In this document: positions 17,916 through 28,618 of the stretch, piece after piece
Layout: each line of letters begins with the position of its first letter
Position numbering within the stretch: the first letter of the stretch is position 1
The notes under the pieces: model-generated
The model's input: the letters and a program-made list of their open reading frames with translations, nothing else
Told to the model about the DNA's origin: nothing
The model's database searches: none
Program-made: the position numbers and the translations under genes
From: Haemophilus sp. CCUG 60358
GTDB taxonomy: Bacteria > Pseudomonadota > Gammaproteobacteria > Enterobacterales > Pasteurellaceae
Length of the DNA: 64,000 bases
Assembly: GCF_001679485.1 (NCBI RefSeq)
Contig: NZ_LZOZ01000014.1
Span: 1 to 64,000, forward strand
Reading direction: 5' to 3'

Positions 17916-19034
17916 ATGTTAGCTCAATCCTCTGTTGATGCCCCTTTTGCCCATTCAGTTCTACAATGGTATGAGAAGTTTGGGCGTAAAAATTTGCCTT
18001 GGCAGCAAAATAAAACCCTTTATGGTGTTTGGCTTTCTGAAGTGATGTTACAACAGACTCAAGTTTCCACGGTCATTCCTTATTTTGAACGTTTTATTAA
18101 AACCTTTCCCAATGTGACCGCACTTGCTAATGCATCACAAGATGAAGTGTTACATCTGTGGACGGGACTAGGTTATTACGCACGTGCAAGAAATTTACAT
18201 AAAGCCGCTCAAACCATTAGAGATGAATATCAAGGTGAATTTCCTACGCAATTTGAGCAAGTTTGGGCATTAACGGGCGTGGGGCGTTCTACGGCAGGAG
18301 CAATCTTATCTTCAGTGCAAAATCAACCTTATCCGATTTTAGACGGTAATGTGAAACGCGTCCTTTCTCGTTATTTTGCTGTAGAAGGTTGGCCTGGCGA
18401 GAAGAAAGTTGAAAATCAATTATGGCAGTTGAGTGAACAGGTTACACCAACAACGAGAGCCGCAGAATTTAATCAAGCGATGATGGATATCGGTTCGGCG
18501 ATTTGTACCCGAACAAAACCTAAATGTGATCTTTGTCCTCTAAGTAACGATTGTTTAGCCAATAAACTCGAAAAGTGGACAGAATTTCCTGGAAAGAAAC
18601 CCAAAAAATCGTTGCCAGAAAAGCAGAGTTATTTTTTGATTTTATCTTATCAAGGAAAAGTCTGGTTGGAACAGCGTGAAAGCAAAGGCTTATGGGGCGG
18701 GTTGTATTGTTTTCCTCAGTTTGATGATAAACAAACATTGCTGAGTTATCTGAAAGAACTAGGGATTGCCGAGTATCGAGAGTGGGTAACTTTCCGTCAT
18801 ACATTTAGCCATTTTCACTTAGACATTCATCCTATTTATGTTGAAGTTGATCGAAAATCTGAAAAGAGCGATCGTTCAGATTGGAAAAAATTGTCAGAAA
18901 AAGGAAAAGAATCTCAATCTGGTCTATTAAGTGCGGTCAAATATTGGTATGATCCAACGTCACCTGAACAGATCGGGTTAGCTCAGCCTGTGAAAAATTT
19001 ATTAACGCAATTTGTAAGGAATTATTATGGCTAG
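17916..19034 (+). CDS. mutY: adenine DNA glycosylase
   Basis: MutY removes adenine mispaired with 8-oxoguanine. The 372-residue protein shows the catalytic-Glu helix '[14 protein letters not shown]', the helix-hairpin-helix '[12 protein letters not shown]', the catalytic Asp in '[11 protein letters not shown]', and the [4Fe-4S] cysteines in '[17 protein letters not shown]'. A C-terminal NUDIX-like domain (from about residue 230) recognises 8-oxoG. It leads the mutY-yggX-mltC operon, a gene order conserved with E. coli, and overlaps yggX by eight bases. Three uptake signals lie in or just before it. Confidence 0.95.
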   Translation: MLAQSSVDAPFAHSVLQWYEKFGRKNLPWQQNKTLYGVWLSEVMLQQTQVSTVIPYFERFIKTFPNVTALANASQDEVLHLWTGLGYYARARNLHKAAQTIRDEYQGEFPTQFEQVWALTGVGRSTAGAILSSVQNQPYPILDGNVKRVLSRYFAVEGWPGEKKVENQLWQLSEQVTPTTRAAEFNQAMMDIGSAICTRTKPKCDLCPLSNDCLANKLEKWTEFPGKKPKKSLPEKQSYFLILSYQGKVWLEQRESKGLWGGLYCFPQFDDKQTLLSYLKELGIAEYREWVTFRHTFSHFHLDIHPIYVEVDRKSEKSDRSDWKKLSEKGKESQSGLLSAVKYWYDPTSPEQIGLAQPVKNLLTQFVRNYYG

Positions 19035-19299
19035 AACCGTTTTTTGCGAATATTTGAAACAAGATGCGGAAGGATTGGATTTTCAACTGTATCCCGGTGA
19101 ATTAGGTAAACGTATTTTTAATTCAATTAGTAAACAAGCATGGGGCGAATGGATCAAAAAACAAACCATGTTAGTGAACGAGAAAAAACTCAATATGATG
19201 AATGCCGAACATCGAAAATTATTAGAAGAAGAAATGGTGAATTTCTTATTTGAAGGCAAAGAAGTGCATATTGAAGGTTACGTTCCCCCATCTAAATAA
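19027..19299 (+). CDS. yggX: probable Fe(2+)-trafficking protein YggX
   Basis: YggX is a 90-residue cytoplasmic protein that protects iron-sulfur clusters from oxidation and may move iron. The conserved N terminus '[20 protein letters not shown]' contains the key cysteine, and '[21 protein letters not shown]' is the family core. It starts inside the end of mutY (an iron-sulfur enzyme) behind GTAAGGA, and is followed nine bases later by mltC. Confidence 0.95.
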   Translation: MARTVFCEYLKQDAEGLDFQLYPGELGKRIFNSISKQAWGEWIKKQTMLVNEKKLNMMNAEHRKLLEEEMVNFLFEGKEVHIEGYVPPSK

Positions 19300-19308
19300 C
19301 AAAAGATT

Positions 19309-20388
19309 ATGAAAAAGTATTTATTATTGGCGCTACTTCCGCTTTTGTATGCATGTAGCGATTCGCCAACCCATCGACGTGGTGTTAATTATGACGAAGT
19401 GTTTGCAAAAGACACGCAAGGTTTAGATATTTTAACAGGTCAATTCTCTCACAATATCGATCGTATTTGGGGGGTGAATGAGCTCTTAGTCGCGAGCCGT
19501 AAAGACTATGTGAAATATACGGACTCGTTCTATACACGTAGCCACGTAAGCTTTGATGAAGGTACGATTATTGTTGAAACTCAACAAGATCTTAATCGCT
19601 TACACAACGCGATTGTCCATACTTTATTGATGGGCTCAGATGCGAAAGGTATCGACTTATTCGCTTCTGGTGATGTACCGATTAGTACGCGTCCTTTCTT
19701 ATTAGGTCAGGTCGTGGATAATAATGGTCAGCAAATTGCTAACCAAGTGATTGCAAGTAACTTTGCGACTTATTTAATCCAAAATAAATTACAAACTCGC
19801 CGTTTACAAAATGGTAACACCGTGCAATTTGTGGTGATCTCAATGATTGCAAACCACGTTGAAGTACGTGCACAAAAATATATTCCATTAGTCCGTAAAG
19901 CCGCAGAACGCTATGGCATTGATGAAAGCTTGATTTTAGGTATTATGCAAACAGAATCTAGCTTCAACCCGTATGCGATCAGTTATGCGAATGCAATCGG
20001 CTTAATGCAAGTGGTACCAAGCACAGCTGGTCGAGATGTGTTTGCGATGAAAGGTAAAGGTGGACAACCATCTGCGCGTTACCTTTATGATCCTGCAAAT
20101 AACATTGATGCAGGGGTTTCTTACTTATGGATTCTGCAAAATCAATATTTAGATGGTATTACAAACCCTACCTCTAAACGTTTTGCAATGATTTCTGCTT
20201 ACAACAGTGGTGCAGGTGCAGTATTACGTGTATTCGATGAGGATAAAGATGAGGCGATCTATAAGATCAACCAGATGTATCCTGAACAGGTATATCGCAT
20301 CTTAACTACAGCACATCCATCGTCACAAGCAAGAAACTACTTATTGAAAGTGGATGCTGCTCAGAAGAAATTCCGTGTAAGACGATAA
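19309..20388 (+). CDS. mltC: membrane-bound lytic murein transglycosylase C
   Basis: MltC is an outer-membrane lipoprotein that cleaves peptidoglycan glycan strands to give 1,6-anhydromuramyl ends. The 359-residue product has a lipobox in '[11 protein letters not shown]', a DUF3393 N-terminal half, and a C-terminal SLT domain. The SLT domain has '[16 protein letters not shown]' (catalytic Glu), '[13 protein letters not shown]' and '[11 protein letters not shown]'. It is the third gene of the mutY operon and is followed by a terminator. Confidence 0.95.
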   Translation: MKKYLLLALLPLLYACSDSPTHRRGVNYDEVFAKDTQGLDILTGQFSHNIDRIWGVNELLVASRKDYVKYTDSFYTRSHVSFDEGTIIVETQQDLNRLHNAIVHTLLMGSDAKGIDLFASGDVPISTRPFLLGQVVDNNGQQIANQVIASNFATYLIQNKLQTRRLQNGNTVQFVVISMIANHVEVRAQKYIPLVRKAAERYGIDESLILGIMQTESSFNPYAISYANAIGLMQVVPSTAGRDVFAMKGKGGQPSARYLYDPANNIDAGVSYLWILQNQYLDGITNPTSKRFAMISAYNSGAGAVLRVFDEDKDEAIYKINQMYPEQVYRILTTAHPSSQARNYLLKVDAAQKKFRVRR

Positions 20389-20406
20389 TTTCAGTGATTA
20401 AATACC

Positions 20407-20442
20407 ATGCCCGAAAGAATTTTCTCTCGGGCATTATTTTTT
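20407..20442 (+). terminator. terminator of the mutY-yggX-mltC operon
   Basis: ATGCCCGA and TCGGGCAT pair around a 12-base loop, followed by a T-rich tract. Confidence 0.8.
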
Positions 20443-20556
20443 CTATAAAGAGCGGTTATTTTTAATTGTTTTTTTCAAAATACGTTCTTTTTATAGACGT
20501 TTTGGTTATTAACCATTCAAACACACTAAATTTTTCACTTTTTTTGAATTTAGTTG

Positions 20557-20587
20557 TTGACCGATACCCGAAAAAATAGTTTAATAC
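20557..20587 (+). promoter_or_regulatory. promoter of the tRNA-Phe/tRNA-Asn unit
   Basis: TTGACC is followed by TAATAC after 19 bases (or TTTAAT after 17), then a GC-rich discriminator GCTCCG typical of stable-RNA promoters. Confidence 0.5.
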
Positions 20588-20621
20588 GCTCCGTTGTCAG
20601 GCAGTAGCCAATAACGATAAC

Positions 20622-20697
20622 GCCTCGATAGCTCAGTCGGTAGAGCAGGGGATTGAAAATCCCCGTGTCGGTGGTTCGATTCCGCCTCGAGGCACCA
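20622..20697 (+). tRNA. tRNA-Phe (GAA)
   Basis: A 76-base cloverleaf: acceptor GCCTCGA pairs with TCGAGGC, with encoded CCA, a D arm containing AGCTCAGTCGG, anticodon loop TTGAAAA giving anticodon GAA, and T arm GGTTCGATTCC. It is co-transcribed with the next tRNA. Confidence 0.97.
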
Positions 20698-20699
20698 TT

Positions 20700-20775
20700 T
20701 CCTCCTTAGTTCAGTCGGTAGAACGGTGGACTGTTAATCCATATGTCGCAGGTTCGAGTCCCGCAGGAGGAGCCA
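20700..20775 (+). tRNA. tRNA-Asn (GTT)
   Basis: A 76-base cloverleaf: acceptor TCCTCCT pairs with AGGAGGA, with encoded GCCA end, anticodon loop CTGTTAA with anticodon GTT, and T arm GGTTCGAGTCC. It starts two bases after tRNA-Phe. Confidence 0.97.
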
Positions 20776-20784
20776 AATTCTAAG

Positions 20785-20813
20785 AAGCCGCTAAATAAAT
20801 TTAGCGGCTTTTT
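20785..20813 (+). terminator. tRNA operon terminator
   Basis: AAGCCGCTAAA and TTTAGCGGCTT form an 11-base stem followed by T residues. Confidence 0.9.
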
Positions 20814-20884
20814 ACTTTTCAGAATTCAATTACTATTTTGTTATTTTTCCTCTCTCTAAAATTGGCTCAAATTTCTCACCGCAC

Positions 20885-20906
20885 TTTTTTGATCTAGATA
20901 AATGTT
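20885..20906 (+). promoter_or_regulatory. possible second CRP site upstream of sdaC
   Basis: The core TGATCTAGAT matches the centre of the CRP consensus well, but the outer arms match poorly. It lies about 35 bases upstream of the better CRP site. Confidence 0.35.
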
Positions 20907-20929
20907 TATGTAAAAAAGTTGCATAAAAT

Positions 20930-20945
20930 TGTTAGCAAGATCACA
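20930..20945 (+). promoter_or_regulatory. CRP site upstream of sdaC
   Basis: TGTTAGCAAGATCACA matches TGTGA-N6-TCACA at 9 of 10 positions, about 120 bases before the sdaC start. Serine catabolism under cAMP-CRP control is biologically sensible. The assignment is by motif only. Confidence 0.6.
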
Positions 20946-21063
20946 CTTTATTATTTTGCACTTTGCAATCAATCCCTAATCTCATCATAATGCAGCCACT
21001 AATTTAATGAATGAATAGTCATTAAATAAACGATTTTATAATTTTAACTTTAGAGGGTGATGT

Positions 21064-22302
21064 ATGAGCACTACAACTAATAAAAAATGGAATAAATTTG
21101 ACACGGCTTGGGTATTAAATTTATTTGGTACTGCGGTGGGCGCAGGGGTATTATTTTTACCAATCAATGCAGGGATGGGCGGTTTTTGGCCTTTGGTTGT
21201 GATGGCGATTTTAGTCGGACCAATGACATATTTTGCGCATCGTGGTTTGGCTTATTTCGTTTTATCTTCTTCTAAACCCGGCAGTGATATTACCGAAGTA
21301 GTAGAAGAGCATTTCGGTCCGACAGCAGGGAAATTAATTACCTTATTATATTTCTTTGCGATCTTCCCAATTTTATTGATTTATGGAAACGGGATCACCA
21401 ATACGGTTGATTCTTTTATCGTCAACCAATTAGGCATGGCTTCACCAAACCGTGTTATTCTTTCTTTTGTATTGATTGCGATCTTGATTTCGGTAATGTT
21501 ATTCAGTGAAAAAGTAATGTTAAAAATCACCGAATTACTGGTTTATCCATTGGTGTTGATTCTCTTTGCGCTATCGATTTATCTTATTCCGCAATGGAAT
21601 GCTTCAATGCTTTATGAACTTCCGACGGCTGGTGGCTTTATCACGACATTGTGGTTAACTATCCCAGTCTTGGTTTTTTCTTTTAACCATTCTCCGGCAA
21701 TTTCTTCTTTCACGCTTTCTCAACAACGTGAATATAAAGATTTTAATACAACGGAATATCATATCGGTCGTACAGAAAAAGGGACTTCAACGGTATTACT
21801 TTTCTTCGTGATGTTCTTTGTGTTTAGCTGTGTATTAACCTTAACACCAGCAGAGTTATTAGAAGCAAAAGCACAAAATATTAGTATCTTGTCTTATCTT
21901 GCGAACAAATTTGATAACCCATACATTTCTTATTTTGCACCATTAGTGGCTTTCTTCGCGATTACAAGCTCATTCTTTGGCCATTATTTAGGAGCACGTG
22001 AAGGTTTAGAAGGTTTATACCTCAAAATAAAAGGTGAAAGCGTGAATCGTAAAAAATTAAATTACGGTACTGCAGTTTTCTTCTTATTGACTTTATGGGG
22101 TGTGGCGATCATTAATCCAAGTATTTTAGGTTTGATCGAATCCCTTGGCGGCCCAATCATTGCGATGATCCTTTTCATTATGCCTATGTATGCGATTCAC
22201 AATGTTCCAGCAATGAGACGCTATCAAGGTCGTTTTAGCAATGTATTTGTTACAGTTATGGGATTAATTGCTATCTCCGCGGTCGTATATGGATTATTAT
22301 AA
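21064..22302 (+). CDS. sdaC: serine transporter
   Basis: SdaC is a proton-coupled L-serine permease of the HAAAP family in the inner membrane. The 412-residue product has about 11 helices and the family's N-terminal '[22 protein letters not shown]' and '[12 protein letters not shown]'. It lies 34 bases before sdaA with no terminator, so uptake and deamination of serine are expressed together. HAAAP members for threonine or aromatic amino acids look similar; the sdaA neighbour settles the choice. Confidence 0.92.
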   Translation: MSTTTNKKWNKFDTAWVLNLFGTAVGAGVLFLPINAGMGGFWPLVVMAILVGPMTYFAHRGLAYFVLSSSKPGSDITEVVEEHFGPTAGKLITLLYFFAIFPILLIYGNGITNTVDSFIVNQLGMASPNRVILSFVLIAILISVMLFSEKVMLKITELLVYPLVLILFALSIYLIPQWNASMLYELPTAGGFITTLWLTIPVLVFSFNHSPAISSFTLSQQREYKDFNTTEYHIGRTEKGTSTVLLFFVMFFVFSCVLTLTPAELLEAKAQNISILSYLANKFDNPYISYFAPLVAFFAITSSFFGHYLGAREGLEGLYLKIKGESVNRKKLNYGTAVFFLLTLWGVAIINPSILGLIESLGGPIIAMILFIMPMYAIHNVPAMRRYQGRFSNVFVTVMGLIAISAVVYGLL

Positions 22303-22336
22303 GCGACTTTTTAGTTTAGCTTAGGATTGAAATAAT

Positions 22337-23707
22337 ATGATTAGTGTATTTGATATGTTTAAAGTGGGAGTTGGGCCATCCAGCTCCCACACTGTCGGCC
22401 CCATGAAAGCAGGCAAGCAGTTTATTGACGATTTAATCGAACAAGGTAAATTTGATTCGGTCGCGACCTTGCATGTGGATGTATATGGCTCCCTTTCTAT
22501 GACAGGACATGGCCATAATACCGATATTGCGATCATTATGGGATTAGCCGGTTATTTACCGCATGATGTGGATATTGATCTAATCCCAACCTTTATCGAA
22601 CAGGTTAAACAAACCAAAAAACTGTCGATTGCACAAGGCAAAAAAACGGTTAATTTCGATTGGGATGCCAATATGGTATTCCATAATTCCTTTTTATCAT
22701 TGCATGAAAACGGTATGACCATTACTGCATTAGATGCTGATCGTAACGTGCTTTACCGCCAAACTTATTATTCTATTGGTGGTGGTTTTATTGTGGATGA
22801 AGCGCATTTTGGTCAAGAGGAAGAGAATCCTGTGACCGTGCCGTATCCTTATCAATATGCTGAAGATATTTTGAAAAATTGTCAGGAAAATGGCTTAATG
22901 CTTTCTACGGTGATGATGAGAAATGAGTTAGCATTACGCGATAAAAAAGAGGTTGAAGCGCATTTACATAATGTTTGGAAAACTATGAAGGATTGTATTG
23001 AGCATGGTGTCAATACAGAAGGCGTGTTACCTGGCCCATTAAAAGTGGTACGTCGTGCACCGTCACTTTATCGTCTCTTGCAAGCCAATAGTAATCGTCT
23101 TGCAAATGATCCAATGCATGTAATCGACTGGGTGAATATGTTTGCCCTTGCCGTAAACGAAGAAAATGCGGCAGGTGGACGAGTTGTGACTGCACCAACA
23201 AATGGTGCTTGTGGTATTGTGCCGGCTGTGCTTTCTTATTACGAAAAATTCGTAGGTCCTTTAACACAAGATGTGATTGAGCGTTATTTATTAACAGCGA
23301 GTATGATTGGTTCACTTTATAAGATGAACGCCTCTATTTCTGGTGCTGAAGTTGGTTGCCAAGGTGAAGTGGGTGTAGCATGCTCAATGGCTGCAGCGGG
23401 TTTAACCGAAATCTTAGGTGGTACGCCGGTACAAGTGTGCATTGCAGCTGAAATTGCGATGGAACATAATCTGGGCTTAACTTGCGACCCTGTTGGTGGT
23501 CAAGTGCAAGTACCTTGTATCGAACGTAATGCCATTGCTTCAGTGAAAGCGATTAACGCTAGCCGTATGGCATTACGCCGAACCACGAATCCTCGCGTAA
23601 CCTTAGATAAGGTGATCGAAACCATGTATGAAACAGGTAAAGACATGAATGCTAAATACCGTGAAACATCGAAAGGTGGCTTAGCGGTGAAAGTGGTGTG
23701 CTCTTAA
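22337..23707 (+). CDS. sdaA: L-serine dehydratase (iron-sulfur type)
   Basis: SdaA converts L-serine to pyruvate and ammonia using a [4Fe-4S] cluster. The 456-residue chain joins the beta part (N-terminal '[17 protein letters not shown]') and the alpha part ('[18 protein letters not shown]'). The cluster cysteines are visible in '[16 protein letters not shown]' and '[14 protein letters not shown]'. It is the second gene of the sdaC-sdaA unit. Confidence 0.95.
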   Translation: MISVFDMFKVGVGPSSSHTVGPMKAGKQFIDDLIEQGKFDSVATLHVDVYGSLSMTGHGHNTDIAIIMGLAGYLPHDVDIDLIPTFIEQVKQTKKLSIAQGKKTVNFDWDANMVFHNSFLSLHENGMTITALDADRNVLYRQTYYSIGGGFIVDEAHFGQEEENPVTVPYPYQYAEDILKNCQENGLMLSTVMMRNELALRDKKEVEAHLHNVWKTMKDCIEHGVNTEGVLPGPLKVVRRAPSLYRLLQANSNRLANDPMHVIDWVNMFALAVNEENAAGGRVVTAPTNGACGIVPAVLSYYEKFVGPLTQDVIERYLLTASMIGSLYKMNASISGAEVGCQGEVGVACSMAAAGLTEILGGTPVQVCIAAEIAMEHNLGLTCDPVGGQVQVPCIERNAIASVKAINASRMALRRTTNPRVTLDKVIETMYETGKDMNAKYRETSKGGLAVKVVCS

Positions 23708-23722
23708 GATTTCATTGATAAT

Positions 23723-23754
23723 AAAAGAGCGGTCATTTTTGACCGCTCTTTTTT
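23723..23754. terminator. bidirectional terminator between sdaA and the phosphoesterase
   Basis: AAAAGAGCGGTC and GACCGCTCTTTT form a long stem with T or A runs on each side. It resembles a USS pair but has GAGCGGT instead of the uptake core GTGCGGT. It reaches the last codon of the convergent gene. Confidence 0.85.
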
Positions 23755-24844
23755 ATTTTCCTTTCACATCAATAATCACTACTTCTGATTGAGATCCTAA
23801 GCGCATAGGAATGCCCCAAAAGCCATAACCAGAAGTGACAAAAACATGTGGATTGCCAATCTTTTCATGGCCATAATCCAAACGATACATCATTTTTGTG
23901 ATTATACTGGCGGGGAATATTTGCCCTTTATGTGCATGTCCTGAAACTTGAATATCAAGCGGAAGTGAAGCATGTTTTTCGATATCTGTTGGGCGGTGAT
24001 CCAAGAGAATAGTCGGTAAGTCAGTGTTCACTTGTTTTAATAATGTTTCGGTACTCGGTCTATCGTGAGCAAGATTATCGTTTCGTCCAATCAGTACCAA
24101 TTCATTATTTAACGTTAATGTTTCATCTCTTAACACGGTGATACCTGCTTTGCGAATTTCTTGATCAATTCGCTCTTGGTCTCCAAATAAATCGTGATTG
24201 CCAAGTGTGGCATAAACGCCCATTGGAGCCTTGAGTTTAGCCAGATGAGGTTGCATTTTTTCGGCTAAATAGGCATTAACGTTATCGTCCATAATATCGC
24301 CAGGCAGTAAAATGATATCCACCTTTTCTTGCTGCATAATATCAGCCAGTTTATCCAATTCTTTCCCACCAAATAATTTGCCTAAATGGAGATCGCTTGC
24401 CATGCCAATTCGCAGCGGTTTAATGGGCTTATCTAGCGTGATTTCATAATGAATAACACGTGTGACATAGGCGTTATATACACTTAAAGTAATGATACCC
24501 AGGAATAAAACGGGGTAAGCAATACGCAAAGTGCGGTTGATTTTTGTGATAGATTTAGATTTTCGGAAAAGAAAATGAATACATCCCACGGCAATACTCG
24601 CAAAGGCTGAAAAAAGCAATAGTGCGAGCACTAAAGCAATAAGTCGAAATACCGTAAAAAGCTTTAAAAAATGACAAATAACTAAGGCATTAGGAAGCAA
24701 AAAACTGGTAAAAGTGATAGTTCGTCTTGCCTTTTGGGAGAGTGGTTTGTTCAGCCACCAAATCAGTGTTTTATTAAAAATATAAATCAGCAGTTGTAAC
24801 AAAATAATAGCTGCCGTAAATATAAAGTAATAACGAGTTTCCAT
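23753..24844 (-). CDS. membrane-anchored metallophosphoesterase (YaeI/YkuE type)
   Basis: The first 150 or so residues of this 363-residue protein hold about four membrane helices. The C-terminal calcineurin-like domain carries the metal-binding motifs 'MASDLHLGK', 'LLPGDIMDD', 'TLGNHDLFGD' and 'QVSGHAHKGQ'. Relatives such as E. coli YaeI act on phosphodiesters, and some Gram-negative members process lipid intermediates. The substrate here is unknown. It is convergent with sdaA and divergent from ybaB. An uptake signal lies both in the gene and just upstream of it. Confidence 0.8.
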   Translation of the reverse strand: METRYYFIFTAAIILLQLLIYIFNKTLIWWLNKPLSQKARRTITFTSFLLPNALVICHFLKLFTVFRLIALVLALLLFSAFASIAVGCIHFLFRKSKSITKINRTLRIAYPVLFLGIITLSVYNAYVTRVIHYEITLDKPIKPLRIGMASDLHLGKLFGGKELDKLADIMQQEKVDIILLPGDIMDDNVNAYLAEKMQPHLAKLKAPMGVYATLGNHDLFGDQERIDQEIRKAGITVLRDETLTLNNELVLIGRNDNLAHDRPSTETLLKQVNTDLPTILLDHRPTDIEKHASLPLDIQVSGHAHKGQIFPASIITKMMYRLDYGHEKIGNPHVFVTSGYGFWGIPMRLGSQSEVVIIDVKGK

Positions 24845-24979
24845 TAGCGATTCCTAAATAAAAGTGCGGTCATTTTTAACCAAGTTTTGAAGTATGGAAT
24901 AATAAATTTCTCAGTTCCCAAAGGCAAATTTTTTCGCTAAAATGCGGCTCGTTTTAGTTAATTTAAGAAGGAAAATCCA

Positions 24980-25309
24980 ATGTTTGGAAAAGGCGGTTTA
25001 GGCGGCTTGATGAAACAAGCCCAACAAATGCAAGAAAAAATGCAAAAAATGCAGGAAGAAATTGCCCAATTAGAAGTAACAGGCGAAAGCGGTGCAGGTT
25101 TAGTAAAAATCACGATTAATGGTGCGCACAACTGTCGTCGTATTGAGATCGATCCTTCTTTAATGGAAGATGATAAAGAAATGTTGGAAGATTTAATTGC
25201 TGCAGCATTCAACGATGCAGTCCGTCGTGCAGAAGAATTGCAAAAAGAAAAAATGGCTTCTGTGACCGCAGGCATGCCATTACCTCCAGGAATGAAACTT
25301 CCATTTTAA
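24980..25309 (+). CDS. ybaB: YbaB/EbfC nucleoid-associated protein
   Basis: This is a small dimeric DNA-binding protein (109 aa). The N terminus '[20 protein letters not shown]' leads into a methionine/glutamine-rich helix, then '[22 protein letters not shown]'. It stands directly before recR, the normal order in Gammaproteobacteria, although dnaX, the usual gene ahead of it, is missing here. The RBS is AAGAAGGAAAA. Confidence 0.93.
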   Translation: MFGKGGLGGLMKQAQQMQEKMQKMQEEIAQLEVTGESGAGLVKITINGAHNCRRIEIDPSLMEDDKEMLEDLIAAAFNDAVRRAEELQKEKMASVTAGMPLPPGMKLPF

Positions 25310-25370
25310 TTCATCAGGTGTGTGAATTTACACGTTCACACACCATTCATTTTCTCCCATCATAAATATT

Positions 25371-25973
25371 ATGCAAAGCAGTCCACTTTTAGAACATCTT
25401 ATTGAAAACCTTCGTTGCTTGCCGGGTGTTGGCCCGAAATCAGCGCAGCGCATGGCTTATCATCTTTTACAGCGCAATCGTAGCGGTGGGATGAACTTAG
25501 CACGAGCATTAACGGAAGCGATGTCTAAAATTGGGCATTGTTCGCAGTGTCGTGATTTTACCGAAGAGGAAACGTGCAATATTTGTAACAATCCTCGCCG
25601 TCAAAATTCAGGTTTGCTTTGCGTGGTGGAAATGCCGGCGGATATTCAGGCTATTGAGCAAACAGGCCAATTTTCTGGACGTTATTTTGTCTTAATGGGG
25701 CACTTATCGCCTTTAGATGGTATTGGTCCGAAAGAAATTGGTTTAGATTTATTACAAAAACGTCTGGTAGAAGAATCTTTCCACGAAGTGATTTTAGCCA
25801 CGAACCCAACGGTGGAAGGTGATGCCACAGCCAATTATATTGCTGAAATTTGCCATCAACATAATATTAAAGTAAGCCGTATTGCTCACGGGATCCCTGT
25901 CGGTGGGGAATTAGAAACCGTGGACGGCACTACTTTAACCCACTCTTTCTTAGGTCGTCGTCAGATCGACTAA
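25371..25973 (+). CDS. recR: recombination mediator RecR
   Basis: RecR works with RecF and RecO to load RecA at single-strand gaps. The 200-residue protein has an N-terminal helix-hairpin-helix ('[20 protein letters not shown]'), a C4 zinc finger ('[16 protein letters not shown]'), and a TOPRIM domain beginning '[18 protein letters not shown]'. The stop codon is four bases from the topB start, indicating co-transcription. Confidence 0.95.
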   Translation: MQSSPLLEHLIENLRCLPGVGPKSAQRMAYHLLQRNRSGGMNLARALTEAMSKIGHCSQCRDFTEEETCNICNNPRRQNSGLLCVVEMPADIQAIEQTGQFSGRYFVLMGHLSPLDGIGPKEIGLDLLQKRLVEESFHEVILATNPTVEGDATANYIAEICHQHNIKVSRIAHGIPVGGELETVDGTTLTHSFLGRRQID

Positions 25974-25977
25974 TCTT

Positions 25978-27921
25978 ATGCGCCTGTTTATTGCCGAGAA
26001 ACCCAGTCTTGGGCGAGCCATTGCCGATGTATTGCCAAAACCTCATCAACGGGGTGATGGTTTTATTAAATGCGGCAATGATGATGTTGTGACTTGGTGC
26101 GTGGGGCATTTGCTCGAACAGGCAGAGCCGGATGCCTACGATCCGAAATTCAAACAATGGCGTTTAGAACATTTACCCATCATTCCTGAAAAGTGGATTC
26201 TTTTACCGCGAAAAGAAGTGAAAAAACAACTTTCTGTGGTGGAAAAACTCATTCATCAAGCCGATGTTTTAGTTAATGCAGGCGACCCGGATAGAGAAGG
26301 GCAGTTGCTGGTGGATGAAGTGTTTAGTTATGCCAATTTATCCGCCGAAAAACGTGATGGGATTTTGCGTTGTTTGATTAGCGATCTTAACCCAAGTGCG
26401 GTCGAAAAAGCCATACAAAAACTCCAACCTAACCGTCATTTTATCCCATTAGCCACCTCTGCACTGGCTCGCGCTCGTGCCGATTGGCTTTATGGCATTA
26501 ATATGACCCGCGCCTATACCATTCGCGGTCGCCAAGCCGGTTATGATGGTGTGCTTTCTGTTGGGCGAGTGCAGACCCCCGTATTAGGTTTGATTGTTCG
26601 ACGCGATTTGGAAATTGAACATTTCCAACCAAAAGATTTCTATGAAGTGTTGGCATGGGTAAAAGAAGAAAAAACGTCTGAAAATCCGACCGCACTTTTT
26701 TCTGCACTTTGGCAACCAAGTAAAGCTTGCGAAGACTACCAAGATGAAGATGGTCGCGTACTGTCTTTAGGCTTAGCCGAAAATGTGGTGAAACGCATTA
26801 CCGATCAACCTGCCGAAGTCACTGAATACGTAGACAAGCGCGAGAAAGAAACGGCACCTTTGCCTTATTCGTTGTCAGCATTGCAGATTGATGCAGCAAA
26901 ACGTTTTGGGATGTCGGCACAGAGCGTGTTGGATACTTGTCAGCGGTTATATGAAACCCATCGATTGATTACCTATCCGCGTTCTGATTGTCGCTATTTG
27001 CCGAAAGAGCATTTTGCTGAACGACATAAAGTGATGAATGCGATTTCACAGCATTGTCAGACTTATCAAACCTTGCCTTCGGTGGTGGATAGTGAGCAGC
27101 GTAATCGTTGCTGGAATGATAAAAAGGTGGAGGCTCACCATGCCATTATTCCAACGGCTAACACACGCTCGATAAATCTAAGCATTGATGAACAGCGTAT
27201 TTATGAACTGATTGCTCGCCAGTATTTATTGCAATTTTGCCCCGATGCGGAATATCGTAAAAGCAAAATTACCTTAAGTATTGCAGGCGGTACTTTTGTG
27301 GCACAAGCACGTAACTTGCAAACAGCAGGGTGGAAAGAGTTGCTTGGCAAAGAAGACGAAGATGAAAATCAAGAGCCGCTATTGCCGATGGTGAAAAAAG
27401 GGCAGATCCTGTATTGCGAACGAGGTGAAGTGGTGAGCAAAAAAACGCAACCGCCGAAACCATTTACCGATGCGACGTTGCTTTCAGCGATGACAGGGAT
27501 TGCGCGTTTTGTACAAGATAAAGAATTGAAAAAAATTCTGCGTGAAACCGATGGACTTGGTACAGAAGCCACCCGTGCAGGCATTATTGAATTACTGTTT
27601 AAACGCGGTTTTTTGACGAAAAAAGGACGCAATATTCACAGCACAGAAACGGGGCGGATCCTGATTTCTGCTTTACCTGATATTGCTACACAACCTGATA
27701 TGACGGCACATTGGGAAGCACAATTAACGGATATCAGTCAAAAACAGGCGAGTTATCAGCAATTTATGTTTACACTCAATCAAATGTTGCCGGATTTAGT
27801 GCGTTTTGTTGATTTCACTGCATTACGTCGTTTAAGTCAGATTTCAAAAGGTTTAAGCTCACCAGCAACAAAACGAAAAAGAGCGGTCAAAAAATCGGAA
27901 GATTTAAACGCTGAAAATTGA
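25978..27921 (+). CDS. topB: DNA topoisomerase III
   Basis: TopB is a type IA topoisomerase that decatenates replication and recombination intermediates. The 647-residue protein starts with the TOPRIM motif '[20 protein letters not shown]'. It continues with '[16 protein letters not shown]' (metal-binding acidic triad) and has the active-site tyrosine in '[12 protein letters not shown]' near residue 337. It follows recR by four bases. The lysine-rich C-terminal tail lacks zinc-ribbon cysteines. Uptake signals occur inside the gene. Confidence 0.95.
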   Translation: MRLFIAEKPSLGRAIADVLPKPHQRGDGFIKCGNDDVVTWCVGHLLEQAEPDAYDPKFKQWRLEHLPIIPEKWILLPRKEVKKQLSVVEKLIHQADVLVNAGDPDREGQLLVDEVFSYANLSAEKRDGILRCLISDLNPSAVEKAIQKLQPNRHFIPLATSALARARADWLYGINMTRAYTIRGRQAGYDGVLSVGRVQTPVLGLIVRRDLEIEHFQPKDFYEVLAWVKEEKTSENPTALFSALWQPSKACEDYQDEDGRVLSLGLAENVVKRITDQPAEVTEYVDKREKETAPLPYSLSALQIDAAKRFGMSAQSVLDTCQRLYETHRLITYPRSDCRYLPKEHFAERHKVMNAISQHCQTYQTLPSVVDSEQRNRCWNDKKVEAHHAIIPTANTRSINLSIDEQRIYELIARQYLLQFCPDAEYRKSKITLSIAGGTFVAQARNLQTAGWKELLGKEDEDENQEPLLPMVKKGQILYCERGEVVSKKTQPPKPFTDATLLSAMTGIARFVQDKELKKILRETDGLGTEATRAGIIELLFKRGFLTKKGRNIHSTETGRILISALPDIATQPDMTAHWEAQLTDISQKQASYQQFMFTLNQMLPDLVRFVDFTALRRLSQISKGLSSPATKRKRAVKKSEDLNAEN

Positions 27922-28037
27922 TTAAACTTAATACAATTAAGTAAAAAAAATGGGAAAGCGCTTGCGAAAAGCGTGAATTTTATATAACATTTGCTCCCAG
28001 TTTTCTTGCGAAATCGCAATTTAGAGAAGAAAGAATA

Positions 28038-28385
28038 ATGTACAATATTTTATTATTTGTTTATGTATTAATTTGTATCGCCTTAATCGGCTTTATCCTT
28101 ATTCAACAAGGTAAAGGCGCGAACGCAGGTGCGTCATTTGGCGGTGGTGCATCAGGTACCATGTTTGGTTCTGCAGGTGCAGGTAACTTTTTAACTCGTA
28201 CCAGTGCAATCTTAGCAACAGGCTTTTTTGTGATTGCTTTAGTGTTAGGTAACATTAACTCTCACCGTGGCAACTTACAAAAAGGTTCGTTTGACGATTT
28301 ATCTCAAACTGCTGAACAAGTTCAACAACAGCAACAACAAGTTGCTCCAGCAGTTGAAAACAAAAATAATGACATTCCGCAATAA
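28038..28385 (+). CDS. secG: preprotein translocase subunit SecG
   Basis: SecG is the small accessory subunit of the SecYEG channel. The 115-residue protein has two membrane helices flanking the conserved loop 'QQGKGANAGASFGGGASGTM' and 'FGSAGAGNFLTR', then a glutamine-rich tail. It is followed by tRNA-Leu(GAG), as in E. coli (secG-leuU), supporting the assignment. The start follows AGAGAAGAAAGAATA. Confidence 0.95.
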   Translation: MYNILLFVYVLICIALIGFILIQQGKGANAGASFGGGASGTMFGSAGAGNFLTRTSAILATGFFVIALVLGNINSHRGNLQKGSFDDLSQTAEQVQQQQQQVAPAVENKNNDIPQ

Positions 28386-28405
28386 GGAATAAAAACAGAA
28401 TAAAC

Positions 28406-28491
28406 GCTCTGGTGGTGGAATTGGTAGACACGCTATCTTGAGGGGGTAGTGGCCGCAGGCCGTGCGAGTTCAAGTCTCGCTCAGAGCACCA
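28406..28491 (+). tRNA. tRNA-Leu (GAG)
   Basis: An 86-base class II tRNA: acceptor GCTCTG pairs with CAGAGC, followed by encoded ACCA. The anticodon arm is CTATC-TTGAGGG-GGTAG with anticodon GAG. A variable arm and T arm AGTTCAAGTCTC are present. It lies 20 bases after secG, probably on the same transcript. Confidence 0.96.
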
Positions 28492-28496
28492 ACTAT

Positions 28497-28525
28497 AAAC
28501 CGACTTAATCAAGTCGGTTTTTTTT
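28497..28525 (+). terminator. terminator of secG-tRNA-Leu
   Basis: AACCGACTT and AAGTCGGTT pair around a 4-base loop, followed by eight T residues. Confidence 0.92.
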
Positions 28526-28618
28526 CGCCTAAAATTTGTTTAGACCGCTAGTTATTATCCCCTGTTTTGGTTACAATCTCTCGATTTTCTTTTTCTAGAA
28601 TCCCATTAGGAGAGCACT

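Noticed and set aside
20622-20775. tRNA cluster as an integration site for a mobile island
   Set aside because: No direct repeat of a tRNA 3' end, integrase gene or shift in composition was seen next to the Phe/Asn tRNAs; sdaC-sdaA follow normally.
28038-28405. Glutamine repeat in SecG tail as phase-variable tract
   Set aside because: The CAA/CAG run is short and imperfect, and variable tails are normal for SecG.
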